Below are positions 23,174-35,386 of a stretch of 64,000 nt of DNA, one piece after another. The number at the start of each line of letters is the position of its first letter. Position 1 is the stretch's first letter. The stretch is from positions 34,634,201-34,698,200 of the forward strand of contig CM053802.1 in assembly GCA_028671895.1 (NCBI GenBank). The letters run 5' to 3'. The notes beneath the pieces are model-generated. The model was not told the origin of the DNA. It did no database searches and saw only the letters and a list, made by a program, of their open reading frames with translations. Source of the DNA: Oenanthe sinensis (taxonomy: Eukaryota; Streptophyta; Magnoliopsida; Apiales; Apiaceae). A program made the translations under genes and the position numbers.

Positions 23174-24715
23174 TGTAGGGTTTCGTGACACAAACGCAGC
23201 GGAATAAACGCGAAAAATAAATCAAAATAGCGAAACCCTCCGCAGGACCATGCGAAAACAAAAGATTTAATTCGGAGATAAAGAATAAATACCTTTAGAA
23301 GCTTTAACAGTTTATTAATGGAAGATTAATGGAGGTCCAAAGCTTGTTTAATCACCACGTATCCCGCTCTCGCGATCTACGCTCTACGGTATCCACACGA
23401 ACACTTTTCATGAAGGATTGATGTGTACTAGCACCCGAAAACTTCTTCTCTCTCTATCTTCCTCCTCTCTCAGAGCGGCTAGGGTTTTTGTAAAATCTCT
23501 ATATTATTAAATCAGCCCATAAAGAGATTATATAGAGAGAGGAATAAGTTTTCTAATTATAATCCAATTATAATTAATACTAATCCAAAATTCTAAATTA
23601 TTTAATTAAGTCTCACTTAATTAATTAATTATTAATTTTGGAATTAGTTTAAGTAATTCATTTATTCTATTTATATAATTAATTAAGTCATACTTAATTA
23701 ATATCATAAATAAAATAAATTACTTATTTAATTTAAATTCATAATTTAAATTATTTCTCCTTCAAGCGTTCTTTGTGTGTGACCCTGTAGGTTATTATTA
23801 CGTTGGCAACAATTTTAATATCTAATTAAAATTGTAAACAATGAGCGGCATCTAGTAATACATCATTGCTACCCAAGTAATAATAATAAATCGGTGATTC
23901 GATTAAGCCTTTCGTGAATAATGTTCCATGTAATATAATCACTTTAATCTTGATATTATAGATTAAACTCAAGGCATGTCTCGTGTCATCCTCTTCATAA
24001 TTTAATCTTTATTTTCTTGACGATGAGTAGACTATTAAAATCAAATCAACATTTGAGCACGGCCGTGCATTTCATAGTCTCACTCAAACAAGAGGCCAAT
24101 AATATCACTCCTAAAATTAGGAGGATTAAATCTCATCTAGATCATTCATATTTCTCATACGATTCATAATATACCCAATGTCCACTTTTATCATCACCCG
24201 GTCAAAGGTAACTTTTAATGTAATCAAAGTATATTAATTCTCGTATAGAAATATAATGATTTCAGGTCTAAGGATCATTACACCATTATCACAGTGAGAA
24301 TTACATATGACACTTACTTAACATGTAGAATCTCACGGCGGGTCATTCCAGTGCCATGCATTGATACATGCACTTATGTTCTTGACTTTAGTATCCCCAT
24401 ACCTATGACCAATGAGATGTGGTCATCTGTCAAGAAACATACTAGTCTTTGTGCATTATTATTGTCCTTAAATAATAATACTCGACTAGGGAATTTTAGG
24501 AATAAGATACTATTCATATAATCTCATTTTTTAAGTCACATACTTAAAGATATATAATACGTATCAAAATTCCAAGGACATTTATTATGCTTTCAATTTA
24601 TTACGCAGTAAATAAAACATAATAAATAAATAATAATCAATAAAACATAATCCTTAATAATAAATATTTTCCTTAAAATATAAAAAGTATTGTCTCTAGA
24701 GCACAATTACTAACA
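23174..24715 (-). repeat. Element C 5' LTR
   Basis: The 1,542-bp LTR runs from TGTTAGTAATTG at 24715 to CCTACA at 23174 on the minus strand. The GAAGA target copy follows at 24716-24720. Three near-perfect palindromes (around 23580-23760) and a TATATAATC box are shared with the other LTRs of this family. Confidence 0.93.
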
Positions 24716-27700
24716 GAAGATGGGACTGTAACTGGAGCATTACATCACGCTTCTACCGTATATACACGATGATCAATCGTAACATACATCAGCTCTCGTC
24801 ATTTCTCTACATGTAGAAGGGGGAGCCATGGCATTCTCTACCGTTATTGGGAATCACCCTGGACCTCATATGGGCTAAAATGCTGGGCTGTGCGTCACTC
24901 GACCACTTACGCTATTTCTGCTAGTCCACTGGAATAATCTATAAACCTGGAACCAGAATTTAATCCTAGTTCTCCAAGTATATAATACTTGTTAATAGAT
25001 TCACAAAACTCTGAATGGGTATTGCCAGAATAATCGGGACAGCCCTCTCACCATAAAGGTGTGTTGACCTCTGCCAACTGATATCCTTTATCAAGGAATG
25101 AAGACCATTTAAAACCATGACCCGGGAGTTAGTCGGAAAATCTCTTATGATTTGAAAAGTTGAAAGTCCTACTACAGTAGGCCAATGATGCCAAAATATA
25201 ACCGCTTTTGAGAAAGCAAAACACTTTTTACTCCTTAGACCGAGTGCCCTATTTTTTATAAGTCCGAGAATATTTTTTTCTTATTAGAAGAATAAAATAT
25301 AAATAAATATTAGGGAATCCTCACTATATTTAAATAATTTTTCCAAAGGTCAGAAATATTTTTAGTAAATCATCTAGGACCTTAAAATAATTTTAGTCAA
25401 TTTAGAATATTTAATAAATATTTAAATGATATTTATTAAATAGTAAACAATTAATAAACCCCATTTAAATGAATATTCAGAATAATATTCATTAATTAAA
25501 TAAATATTCAAATAATATTTATTAACTCTATTTAATTCATTTATCAAAAGAATATCAAAAATATAATTATTAGAATATTTATAATCGTTATTTTAAAATA
25601 ATATGTCTTCGGCATCTCCCGGATTGCAACAGTATTTAAAATAACTTTCCGACTCCCGGTCTACATTCAAAAATACGAAAGCCGCTCTACTCTTAGAGCT
25701 TCTATAAAAATACCGGTATATATCTATAATACCTTTATAGCATATAAACCAAACATTTGACGAATGATTATATAGTAGTTCGTAATCTCGATATGTAGTT
25801 ATATCACAACAACAACGATTTTTAAATATAATAGCAGTACATAAAGTATGGGTTTCGAAACCTTGCCTGGTGTCCTTAGAATGTTTGGGGTTCGTGAGTT
25901 TGTCGGGCGATCTATACAATAAAACAGAATGTGTTATTAGTTACTCGAGTAACTTAATTATCGTTCAAAACCGAAACTCTGACATGTCTTAGATGACTCA
26001 TTCTAGATCCGTTTTATCTTAAGGGCACATGTTAATCATTTATATCAAACCCTTGGTCTATGACTCATTCTTAATTTCCACTTTACTTAATCATTTCAAA
26101 ATCCACTTTCCAATCAACTACTGTAGGAGTCTCACTTGTACCTCCTTAGCTTTAATATTTTTATAACATCAAAAATTTAAAATCTATTCATGAAATATTG
26201 CAGCGATGTTAACCCCTGTCGAAACTATTTATCCTCCAAATTTCATGATTTTTGACAACTGTTAAAGGGTCCGTTTATATTTACAAAGGGAGTCATTTGA
26301 AGCAGTTTGGTCATTTTAGTCACCTACACTAAAACTAGTTTTTCTCCTAAATCGTAAATCGGAATAAAATAATTCAAGTGGCAAAACAAACTATGAAACA
26401 AGATCTATGCAACCATGGTCAGTGGTGACAAGGTCTAGTGTCCCTTTAGTTCAGGACTTCTAGTCCAAATGAGTCCATGAAAATTGGGCATTACGACAGC
26501 TATAAACGTAACGTTTTCCATATTCAATCAAGTGAAATCCATTCACAAACAATCTCAATCATCAATATGCTACTATGGTCATACCATTTAACTATTCATT
26601 TAATAGCTTTTGACCAACACTATTTCAAAATATCATCCAACAACTCAAACAATATTCTAGCTAACAACATCTTAGTCATGCTTTTACATTTACTCATATA
26701 TCAACTTTTGCTTCATACAAATTCAACCAAATTCTCAAAGATGGAGGGTGTTCATACCTTCTTGAAGCTTTTTCAACACCTTACTAGAGTCTAAGATCTT
26801 TGAGAGGTGCTTGTCTTAACCTTAGAAGCCTTGATCTCATAAGAACACACCAAGAACACAATTAATGTTACTATTCACTACTATTCATGCTCATATTTGA
26901 CCATTAATTTAACTATTAAATACTTGAAGGATGATTTTAAGATTTTGAACATACCTTAGTTAAAAATTATAGAACCTAGGGTTAAAATATGGGGATTTAT
27001 GGATGAGAGGAGCTTCACTTTGTAACTCCCATTTCTCCTTTCTTCTTGACTTTCCCGAATGGAATGCTTGAGTAAGGGGGAGAAATTTTATTGCTTTACT
27101 TGCTTTCTAGCTTTTTGAAAAAGTGTGGCAATTGGAAAGTTCAAGTATGGATTTATTTGATATTGTCAAAGAAGTATAGTAGCTTGTCCTTCTTCCACCA
27201 TTCAAGGAACCATGTTCCTAAATAGATGGTTGCTAGTTTGGTTAGTCATACTAGCTAGTTGCATGGTTAGTTAATTCCATTTGCTTTCCACCAATATAGT
27301 TACATGGGTTGCATGGCTTTGGTGTACTTTACTTGCCACTCCATGATTAACACTTAATCCCTTTTTGGCAAAGCATGATTAGTATTAAAAGCGTTTCACA
27401 TTACTAACTTCGTAATATGAATATTTTCTATTCACAATACTTTAATTCGTCTAGGGTCATAATTTCTCTGATTTATAGTCCTCTAGTTATCCCATATCCC
27501 TCGTATTCTTCGATACCTTGTAAATTACGAAACAGTTAGTGAAAGTAAAAATCCTTGGATTCTAATAGCTTTTACATACACTCATTTATTTCGTACTACC
27601 GTAATATAACCTCAGATTTATAATCTCTCATCATTTATATAGTGGGATAAATTTTTTTCATAAACCTATACAATTACTATTCATCCATGTTTCAAATGGT

Positions 27701-27721
27701 TATAAAATTCGGGTTATTACA
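24716..27721 (-). repeat. Element B solo LTR, right segment
   Basis: Three kilobases of AT-rich, non-coding sequence continue the Tekay LTR after element C. A stretch near 24890-24920 (GTCACTCGACCACTTACGC) resembles 57005-57025 in the LTR of E (GTCACTCGGCCTCTTACGC), which supports the assignment. The terminal plus-strand GGGTTATTACA at 27711-27721 is the LTR start on the minus strand. The small ORFs here have no recognisable domain. Confidence 0.68.
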
Positions 27722-28015
27722 AGCAGTTTTTGGATGCTAGTACACATCAATCATTCATGAAAAGTGTTCCTGTGGATACCATAGAGCGTAGATCGTGAGA
27801 GCGGGATACGTGGTGATTAAACAAGCTTTGGACCTCCATCAATCTTCCATTAATGAACTGTTAAATCTTTTAAGATATTTGTTCTTTATCTCAGAATTAA
27901 ATCTTTTGTTTATGCATGGAACTTGCGGAGGGTTTCAATTTATATATTACATTTTGTATTTATTTTTCACGTTTTTTCGCTGCGTTTATGCCTCGAAACC
28001 CTACTATGGCATCAG
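27722..28015 (+). repeat. Element A 5' LTR, second part
   Basis: The sequence aligns with the last 290 bp of the 3' LTR of A (34152-34437), beginning at the agcag target copy and ending CCCTACT in place of CCCTACA. The primer site follows at once. Confidence 0.85.
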
Positions 28016-28016
28016 A

Positions 28017-28028
28017 GCTACTTGTGAA
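28017..28028 (+). other. Element A primer-binding site
   Basis: TGGCATCAGAGC just after the 5' LTR end is the same variant of the initiator tRNA-Met site as in element C. Confidence 0.85.
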
Positions 28029-29801
28029 ACATTTTAATTCGTTATGTGTTTAACATTTTTTCGATGTATGTAAACATGTATATGATATGCCAAGGCTATA
28101 TGTTGATATATATATTTTATATGATTTTAAATATATAATATTCATGTGATGTATATTCATGTGATGATTGTGTGCATTGTTGTTTGTATATGATACATGT
28201 TTGTTCTTATTATAGGAATCATATTCGATACGAATTCTAAAACGGCTTCTGTAGATTTTCTGAGATCTATGTCCAATTTTCAATTTCTGTAAATGATATG
28301 TGTCTTCTGATTGGAAACTTGTCACTGAGCAATACTGATGAAATCAGCTTGGTGTCTATAAGCCATTTGATGTCGTTACAGGCCCCAAAACGGCGATTTA
28401 TTATTTTCTAAAATTTATTTGATTTTCTGAAATTTTGATATTTGTTATATATGATTATATGATATATTTATATAATCTGAGATATATTACATGTGTTATG
28501 TGATAGCATGGTGGATGATAATGACTTAAAGACCCATATGATAATGGTTTTGATATATGGTTTTGGTTTCTAAATACAACTTGCATGTCGTTTATTCATT
28601 GTAATTTAATTATCTCGAATATAACTCAAGTTTTTCTTGTAATTTCATTAGAATAGTTTTGTTTCAATATTGAATGTAATGATCAATGAAGGCTTAAAAG
28701 CAAGGAGGTGATCCAAAAGGGGATGATGGAGACATGTAATAGATAGTATTTTTAAACCACCGTAGATTGACTTTAATTTTTCCATTAGTTTGGAAATATC
28801 ACATATGATGGGGCCGTAGCCAAACACATTTATTTTACAGTCATTACATATATGTGTATGATTGCATGTATTGGTATGTGTGCGTAGATATAATCGAGAT
28901 AAATTCTTAATATTGATTAATCATGTATGTATTAGATACAACACCCATGCCATGTTTGCCTAAGAAAGATAAAATCTGTAACGATTCTAGATTTTAAAAT
29001 TGAATAAACGATCATGACATTCCTGTGTTTATGAAACTCGGTATTAAATATGAATTTTCTTTTTCTGATATGGGGAGATTTTTGTCAAAAGTGAATTATT
29101 AGTTTAATTCGTAAGGAAGTCGGTTTTTAAGAGAGACCGCTTGTAACTTCTCCGACGACCTGAAAATCAATCCATTGACGAATATTGAAATGAATTATTT
29201 GATCAAGAAAAAATCGAGAATCTCTTTATGATGGGATCATGATCGTTCATATAAACATTAAAATCCCTAAATACATATTAAGTTAATCGGATGCCTTCCA
29301 ATATTTAATACTCGTCAAGATCTAGATTGAGAAGGATTGGGTTTGTCAAAAGAAGGTGCTCTTATCAATCTTGGAATGACGTGATAAGTAAGTGTACTTA
29401 GTTTGTTGAAATGTTGGGTCTAACTTAAGTAAATCATCACAATATGATTGTGGGTTTAGAGGCATAGAATTTGGTGAGATTTATTGGATAAATGTTTACA
29501 AAGGGTTGTTCCACCAAACTTTCCAAGAGTTATATTTGATATAATTGAAAAATGTTGTCTACCTAAATAGTCGTGTGTTTGGTGTATTAGCCAACGCTAT
29601 ATTAAAACATGGATGAAATATGGATCTTGGCTGACTGGAAAGATTTAAAGAAATGCTTTTCGAATTAATAGTTAGGGCTATTGATTTGAAGAAAATAGTG
29701 GGAGATATATATTATGAATGTATATGATAATCACTTAAACATAATTAATAGTAAATCTGCAATCTAGTTTATTTTATACACTTTAATATTTTAGATATCA
29801 A
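28029..29801 (+). other. Element A leader (untranslated)
   Basis: About 1.8 kb of AT-rich sequence is collinear with the leader of C in reverse. It has one copy of the 313-bp unit that is doubled in C. I see no gene. Confidence 0.7.
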
Positions 29802-30520
29802 ATGATAAACACAAACAACTTCTCTATGCGATCAGTTCTTGAGAAGGACAAGTTGAAGAGAATAAATTTTCTCAACTTACATAAGAGCTTGAGGATTGTC
29901 CTCGGGCACCACGGTGTTAGTCAAATCTCTTCCCTTGCTCTTAAAGCTTAGAATATAACATGTGCAAATCATAGTGCTTATTGGAAGCAAATTGATGTTG
30001 CGACTGATATTTCATATCTAATGCTTGCAACTATGGGTGTTGAGCTTAAGAAGCAACACGAGCATATAGATGCTTGTGAGACGATTGAGTACCCTCAAAG
30101 GATATTTGAGGGACAGATTCTTCAAGATATATTTGACAATTAAAGGACACATAAACTTAGAAGTAGGGAGAGTGAGACCCGGTTACACCACATGTTCTAA
30201 ATACTATAGAACACCTATATAATGAGTACCTTGACATTTTAGGTTTCCAGATTGGTCTAGAGGCTCATCTAGATTTGATCTTACAATCTCTGGACAATAA
30301 ATATTCTTAGTTTTTTATGAACAACAAAATGAAATAATATTGGTGAAACACCTATTGAGTTGCTAAGCATGTTGAGAACTGCTGAAAGTAACATGATAAA
30401 TGCATCAACTACTACTATAATGATGGTAAACATAGGGAATGCAAAAGGGAAGGGAAAATGGAAAGGAAAGGAGAATATTTGATCTAGTTTCCTTGTCAAA
30501 CCAAAGTCCAATCCCTAAAC
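29802..30520 (+). pseudogene. Element A gag remnant
   Basis: An ATG at 29802 opens the same gag start as in C. A capsid segment near 29980-30080 encodes SAYWKQIDVATDI. A basic Lys/Gly-rich end near 30430-30475 (GNAKGKGKWKGKEN) is where an Angela gag leads into its zinc knuckle. Stops interrupt the frame several times, for instance after the capsid segment. No zinc knuckle and no protease follow. Confidence 0.75.
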
Positions 30521-32900
30521 AGGCTCTAAATATTACCTTTGGCATTGTCGTTGAGGCCATATTAATGAGAAACCCATTTCCAGAATACATAAGGATGCAT
30601 TCTTGGATAATTTTGATTATGAATTATACAAAATGATGTGAATCTTGGTTTATTTGGAAAAATGATTAAAACTCCTTTTACCGGACTTTGTGAAAGGGTC
30701 ACTGATCGAGTATGAGTTATACATAGTGATGTATTTTATCATATGCATAGGACGACAAAAGGTAGCTCTTATTAACTTTATAAAATTTACTATTTATTTT
30801 AGTAGATACATATATATGTATCTTTTGAAGAACAAATCTGAATGATTTTAAAAGTTCAGAGACTATAAAGATGAAGTAGAAAATATCAAAGAAAAAGTGT
30901 TTTTTGATAAGAGGGATCACACCTTGTTGGACAAGGTGCGATCAATGTTGAGTCAAGAAATCTTCCAACTAGTTTCTGGGGCTACGTCCTGGAGAGAACT
31001 ACTTATACACTTAACCGAGTTCCTACTAAAATGGTTCAGAAGGCTCCATATGAGATATGGACTGAGAAACATCATAGCATGTCATTTATGAAAAAATGGG
31101 GATGTGTGGCGTTTGTGAAACGTCTAACTTTTAAAAAGCTAGGACCTAAATTAGACAAATATAACTTTGTGAGATACCCAATTGAAACAAAGGGTTATTC
31201 TTTCTACAATCCTTCCGAGAACAAAGTGTTTGTTGCTCGAACTGCAGTGTTCCTTGTAAGAGAAATGATTTCTAAGAAATACGGTGAGAGGATAATAGAT
31301 CTCGATGAAGCACGAGACCCACATGATAACATTGAACCATTGGAGGAACATGAGCAGTTTTTTGTAAGAGAAATGCTTTCAAGAAACACAGGTAGTTTAT
31401 AGGTCTAGTGGGATTCACCATAAGCCCGAGAGATATTATGGATTTCTCTTGACTCAAGATGGTGATGTGATGGTTGTGGACGAAGATGAGCCTCTCACCT
31501 ACCAAGACTCTGTGAACACTCCATATTCTTGAGATGGATGGATGCCATGAAATATGAAATGGAATCCATGTATACTAATCAAGTGAGTTTTCAAGAAGAA
31601 GGACGACATGGATGGTAACGTATAGACCTATAAGGCATGATTGGTGGCAAAAGGTTTCAAGAAAATTCATGGTATTGACTACGATGAGACCTTTTCACCA
31701 GTGGCTATGGTCAATTTCATCAGGATTTTGCTTGTTATAGCTGCTTACTATGACTATGAAATCTGGCAAATGGATGTCAAAATGGCTTTCTGAAATGGGA
31801 GCCTTGAAGAAGATGTGGATGTGTACATGACACAGCCTGAGGGTTTTGTTGATCCAAATGATGCTGGAAAGGTATGTAAGTTGCGTCGATCCATTGATGG
31901 ATTGAGACAAGCCTCGAGGAGATGGAACATTCATTTTGATGAAACTGTCAAAGAGTTTGGGTTTATTCAAAATGAAGATGAACCATGTGTTTACAATAAG
32001 GTTAGTGAGAGTCATGTGGCATTCCTAGTATTATATGTTGATGATATATTACTAATAAGGAATGACATTCATTCTCTACAGATTATCAAGACTTGGTTGA
32101 GAAATAATTTCTCAATGAAAGACTTAGGCGATGTGACCTATATATTAGGGATCAGGATCTATAGAGATAGATCAATGAAATTGATCGGCCAAAGTCAGAG
32201 TACATACATTGACAAAGTTTTGCATCGATTTGGAATGTAAAGAGGCTAAAATGGATATGTCCCAATGTCTCACGGGATAACAATCTCAAAATAAAATTGT
32301 CCTAAATCATTGGATGATATGGATCGTATGAGTAAAGTTCCATATGCTTCGATAATTGTTTATATAATGTATGAGATGAATGTACTCCTTATGATGTCTC
32401 GTAAGCCTTAAGCATGATGTGAAGGTACCAGTCTAATCCAAGTGATGGTCACTGGATGAGAGTCAAAAATATTCTTAAGTACTTAAAGAGGACTAAAGAT
32501 TCATTCTTATTATATGGAGGAGATGTGAAGTTAGTTGTAAGAGGTTTCAGTGATGCTGGTTTCTAGACAAACAACGATGATTTATTGTTTCTGTCTGGCT
32601 TTGTGTTTTATCTATTTAAATTGAGATGTTGTATACTGGAATGATTCATAGTAGAGACAGTTGTTGATTCTACAATAGAGTCTGAGTATATTGATGCTTG
32701 TGAAGCAGCCAAAGAGGCTGTTTAGGCATGTATTTAGGAGATATAACCTAATTAATGAGATTAATGATCAAGAAGATATACATATATGTAAAGTGCATAC
32801 TATAATAATATTGCAGACCCACTGACTAAGGTTTTATCACAGCAGAAGTACGAAAGTCACACTAGTTTCATGAGTATTAGATACTTGGATAATTGGCTCT
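30521..32900 (+). pseudogene. Element A pol remnant (integrase, RT, RNase H)
   Basis: The region opens with the integrase entry motif LWHCR-stop-GHI (30537-30563), which follows the gag end directly. Integrase pieces lie at about 30590-31400 (including MVQKAPYEIW and NKVFVARTA). RT follows at about 31590-32240, best preserved at 31815-32240 with RRSIDGLRQAS and LYVDDILLI. RNase H fragments reach 32900. Frameshifts and stops are frequent, in line with the age of A. Confidence 0.82.
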
Positions 32901-32916
32901 AGTGCAAGTGGGAGAT
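32901..32916 (+). other. Element A polypurine tract
   Basis: AGTGCAAGTGGGAGAT immediately precedes the 3' LTR and is identical to the tract of C. Confidence 0.8.
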
Positions 32917-34437
32917 TGTTAGTAATTGTGCCCTAGAGACAATTACTTTTATATTTTAAGAAAACTATTTTATTATTAAGAATTATGTTTTATTGATTAT
33001 TGTTTATTTATTTTATTTTATTTACTGTGTAATAAATTGAAAATATAATAAATGTCCTTGAAATTTTGATACGTTTTATATATCTTTAATTATGTGACTT
33101 AAAAATGAGATTATATGAATAATATCTTATTTAAGGATAATAATAATGCACAAACACTAGTTTGTTTGTTGATAGATGACCACATCTCATTAGTCATAGG
33201 TATGGTGATACTAAAAATCAAGAACATAAGTGCATGTCTCAATGCATGACACTGGAATGACCCGTCGTGAGATTCTACATATTAATAAGTGTCATAAGTA
33301 ATTCTCACTGTGATAATGGTGTAATGATCCTTATACATGAAATCATTATATTTCTATATGAGAATTAATATACTTTGATTATATTAAAGTTACCTTTGAT
33401 CCGGTGATGATAAAAGTGGACATTGGGTATATTATGAATTATATGAGAAATATGAATGATCTAGATGAGATTTAATCCTCCTAATTTTAGGAGTGATATT
33501 ATTGGCCTCTTATTTGAGTGAGAATATGATATGCACGGCTGTTCTCAAATGTTGATTTGATTTTAATAGTCTACTCATCGATCAAGAAAATAAAGATTAA
33601 ATTATGAAGAGGATGACACAAGATATGCCTTGAGTTTAATCTATAATATCAAGATTAAATGGATTACATTACATGGAACATTATTCACCAAATGCTTAAT
33701 CGAATCACCGATTTTATTATTATTACTTGGATAACAATGATGTATTACTAGATGCCGCTCATTGTTTATAATTTTAACTAGATATTAAAATTGTTGCCAA
33801 TGTAATAATAACCTACAGGGTCACACACAAAGAACGCTTGAAGGAGAAATAATTTAAATTATGAATTTAAATTAAATAAGTAATTTATTTTATTTATGAT
33901 ATTAATTAAGTATGACTTAATTAATTATATAAATAGAATAAATGAATTACTTAAACTAATTCCAAAATTAATAATTAATTAATTAAGTGAGACTTAATTA
34001 AATAATTTAGAATTTTGGATTAGTATTAATTATAATTGGATTATAATTAGAAAACTTATTCCTCTCTCTATATAATCTCTTTATGGGCTGATTTAATAAT
34101 ATAGAGATTTTACAAAAACCCTAGCCGCTCTGAGAGAGGAGGAAGATAGAGAGAGAAGAAGTTTTCGGGTGCTAGTACACATCAATCCTTCATGAAAAGT
34201 GTTCGTGTGGATACCGTAGAGCGTAGATCGCGAGAGCGGGATACGTGGTGATTAAACAAGCTTTGGACCTCTATTAATCTTCCATTAACTAACTGTTAAA
34301 GCTTTTAAGGTGTTTGTTCTTTATCTCTGAATTAAATCTTTAGTTTTCGCATGGATCCTACGGAGGGTTTCGATTTATATTACATTTGTATTTATTTTTT
34401 GTATTTTTCCGCTGCGTTTGTGCCTCGAAACCCTACA
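32917..34437 (+). repeat. Element A 3' LTR
   Basis: The 1,521-bp LTR runs from TGTTAGTAATTG to CCTACA. A TATATAA box lies at 34069-34075. Palindromes with 9-10-bp arms (for example TTAATTAAG, 5-bp loop, CTTAATTAA) lie at about 33850-34000 and are kept in all LTRs of this family in the window. It is clearly more diverged from the C LTRs than those are from each other. Confidence 0.92.
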
Positions 34438-35386
34438 ATATGGATCTAGGTCGACAATCCTTGAGACTAGAATTTCCATCAACCTGGAATGAGGTCGAAT
34501 TAGACCTCAATTCCTCACCCATGTCTATGGAATTGAGGTCTATATGGTTCGTTTTCTACTCCTTCCAATCGACCGGGATTGAGGTCGAATTAGACCTTAA
34601 TTCCTCACCCAGGTCATTGGAATTGATGTCGATGAGACTCATTTTTATTTGAGTTTGAATTGGTGTTGGGTTTCTGGCCTTGATGTGTTGTCGACCTGGA
34701 TTGAGGTCGAATTAATCCCAAATTTCTCACCCAAGTCGATTATTATTGGGCTTTTTGACTTTGATGTATTTTTGACCTGGATTGATGTCGAATTAACCCC
34801 ATATTTCTTAACAAGGTCGATTATCATTCGGCTTTATGGTCTTGATGTTATTCGACCTAGATTGAGGTCGAATTATCTTTAAATTCCTCACCCAAGTTGA
34901 TTATTGTTGAGCCTCATGGCCTTGATGCTTCTCGACCTGGATCGAGGTCGAATTAACCCTCAATTCCTCACCCAGGTCGATTTGTGTTGGGCACATGATT
35001 CGCTGGGTTGAACTATAGTGGTTGATTTTTGTTGTGATGCCTCTCTAACATTCATTTCTTCACCAAAGTCAAAAATTCTGTTCCTTCAAGAACTATAGTG
35101 GATTGAACCTCAATGAACCTGGGCCAAACTTATTTTTGTTTTAGGCTTTTTTCTTTAATACCTTTGGGCCTTCGACAATGTGGGTCTTTAATCATTTGGG
35201 CCAATTAGTCCCAGACCTTTGAATTTGATTAGTGTAGAGGCTTGATTCAGTTTTTTTTGCCCACATTCTAGATCATTCCACGAGGTTCTAGAATTCTATT
35301 TTTTTTATTTTTCATTTATTTTTGTGTCACTACCGGGCCTTGACTCCTGAGCCTTCACAATCGAGCCCATTATTAATTAAGATGAG
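34438..35386. other. Spacer between the two nested stacks
   Basis: There is no gene or recognisable element. The left half is the 80-bp minisatellite. The right half is T-rich sequence with no feature I can support. It could be the remains of another element. Confidence 0.6.
34484..34997 (+). repeat. Minisatellite of about 80-bp units
   Basis: About six diverged copies share the core GATTGAGGTCGAATTA and CTCACCCAGGTCGATT. Typical spacing is 80-81 bp; the second copy is longer by about 40 bp. The copies differ from one another by roughly 10-25 percent by eye, so the array is old. Confidence 0.88.

Larger units (their letters stand above)
1279..24715 (-). mobile_element. Element C: Angela-like Ty1/copia retrotransposon, non-autonomous type
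   Basis: The 5' LTR is 23174-24715 and the 3' LTR 1279-2816, both TG...CA. A perfect GAAGA duplication lies at 1274-1278 and 24716-24720. The primer site is at 23161-23172 and the polypurine tract at 2817-2832. With the nested Sirevirus D removed the element is about 8.7 kb, the normal size for this group. Its coding part is defective. The gag zinc knuckle and protease are absent, and gag and pol carry several stops. By eye the two LTRs differ at only about ten positions plus a few small indels in 1.54 kb, so the insertion is recent despite the broken coding region. Confidence 0.93.
547..27721 (-). mobile_element. Element B: Tekay-type Ty3/gypsy solo LTR, split by element C
   Basis: On the plus strand the sequence opens with TGTGACGCTCTTAGATCCGG, close in form to the LTR end of Tekay element E (TGTGACGCCCTCCCGACCCG). 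It closes with GAATTTTATAACC in reverse complement, next to a terminal TGTAATAACC, a start typical of Tekay LTRs. Removing nested element C (1279-24715) leaves about 3.73 kb, close to the 3.61-kb LTR of E. No internal coding sequence is left, so this is a solo LTR made by unequal LTR recombination. An imperfect 5-bp duplication (aacag/agcag) flanks it inside the 5' LTR of A. Confidence 0.72.
1..34437 (+). mobile_element. Element A: old Angela-like Ty1/copia retrotransposon, host of the left nested stack
   Basis: The plus-strand element has a 5' LTR that starts left of the window. Its LTR is split by element B: positions 1-546 continue at 27722-28015. A primer site follows at 28017, then gag and pol remnants, a polypurine tract and a full 3' LTR at 32917-34437. 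By alignment with the 3' LTR, about 700 bp of the 5' LTR lies outside the window. The two LTRs differ by many substitutions and small indels, far more than the LTRs of C, D or F, so A is the oldest insertion of this stack. All reading frames are broken. The gag, integrase and RT wording (for example the YVDDILLI box near 32035) is of the Angela/BARE-1 type of copia elements. The target duplication cannot be checked because the left end is missing. Confidence 0.85.

Noticed and set aside
25593..25919. 108-codon minus-strand ORF in the right segment of B
   Set aside because: There is no recognisable motif, it is placed within LTR sequence, and its length is not remarkable.
26477..26794. Possible host exon in the intergenic-looking 24716-27721 stretch
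   Set aside because: The segment is explained as the rest of a Tekay LTR and shows no splice or coding structure.
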